Origin: Anaerolineae bacterium
GTDB taxonomy: Bacteria; Chloroflexota; Anaerolineae; B4-G1; DUEL01
Assembly: GCA_016926575.1 (NCBI GenBank)
Contig: JAFGOJ010000402.1
Location: forward strand, 1-5,674
Direction of reading: 5' to 3'
DNA length: 5,674 nucleotides
The position numbers were made by a program, and so were the translations under genes. Shown in pieces: positions 5,600 to 5,674 of the stretch (the stretch's first letter is position 1; every line of letters begins with the position of its first letter). The notes beneath the pieces were generated by a model. That model was not told where the DNA came from and searched no databases. It worked only from the letters and a program-made list of their open reading frames with translations.

Positions 5600-5674
5600 T
5601 AGGGGCTTTGCAGGGGCTCCGCCCCTGCACCCCGCCGGGGAAACCTGCGGTTTCCCCGGACCCCTTCCGCAAAT
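5600..5674 (-). repeat. GC-rich palindromic interspersed repeat, right copy (cut by window end)
   Basis: Inverted copy of the repeat at 45-139. It contains two perfect hairpins: GCAGGGGC-TCC-GCCCCTGC (5610-5628) and CCGGGGAAACC-TGC-GGTTTCCCCGG (5635-5659, 11-bp stem). Compared with the left copy, the second hairpin is about 20 bp shorter. It lies upstream of the cupin gene, with about 25 bases of AT-richer leader before the cupin ribosome site (5569-5574). No clear promoter was found between the repeat and the gene, so the operon promoter may overlap the repeat. The true outer end is beyond the window. Confidence 0.8.

Noticed and set aside
5559..5672. 38-residue N-terminal extension of the cupin
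   Set aside because: The extension is translated from the palindromic repeat and leader, and the ATG at 5558 has a good AAGGAG site and gives the usual cupin length.
45..5674. Composite transposon bounded by inverted repeats
   Set aside because: There is no transposase or recombinase gene in the window, the repeats are internally palindromic rather than transposon-end-like, and no target-site duplication can be seen.

Overview
This GC-rich window comes from a bacterium. The compact genes, strong GC third-position bias, AAGGAG-type ribosome sites and intergenic DNA full of short perfect palindromes would fit a Chloroflexota-like genome. That placement is an impression, not a demonstrated assignment. 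Five protein genes are well supported and no RNA genes were seen.

Left half, plus strand: a GC-rich palindromic repeat (45-139) precedes a convincing sigma-70-type promoter (TTGTCT, 17 bp, TACAAT; 205-233). Two tandem paralogous genes follow, at 271-1692 and 1703-3175, separated by only 10 bp. Each encodes an unusual fusion. The first ~300 residues are a dihydrodipicolinate synthase/N-acetylneuraminate lyase-type (DapA superfamily) class I aldolase with an intact Schiff-base lysine. The last ~140-160 residues resemble the formaldehyde-activating enzyme Fae. The two Fae-like domains differ in a telling way. Copy 1 keeps the GPAQ motif but has Gln where Fae has its key His. Copy 2 keeps the AHID histidine but has lost GPAQ. 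The aldolase halves lack the arginine that true DapA uses to bind aspartate semialdehyde, so lysine synthesis is unlikely. A reasonable hypothesis is a pyruvate-type aldolase that releases or uses formaldehyde (or another small aldehyde), coupled to an aldehyde-capturing domain. This is the most interesting content of the window.

Middle (3176-3445): a 270-bp convergent intergenic region with at least four hairpin-forming palindromes, probably serving as terminators for both sides and belonging to dispersed repeat families.

Right half, minus strand: a tight three-gene operon is read leftwards. It starts with a small KdgF-like cupin (5558-5235). One base later comes a membrane-anchored M23/LytM-type metallopeptidase domain protein (5233-4403). 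Fifteen bases after that comes an unrecognised, probably soluble 313-residue protein (4387-3446).

The window closes with an inverted copy (5600-5674, cut by the window end) of the repeat seen at 45-139, so the five genes sit between inverted copies of one repeat. This may be a dispersed genomic repeat that happens to flank both transcription units, and it does not by itself show a mobile element.
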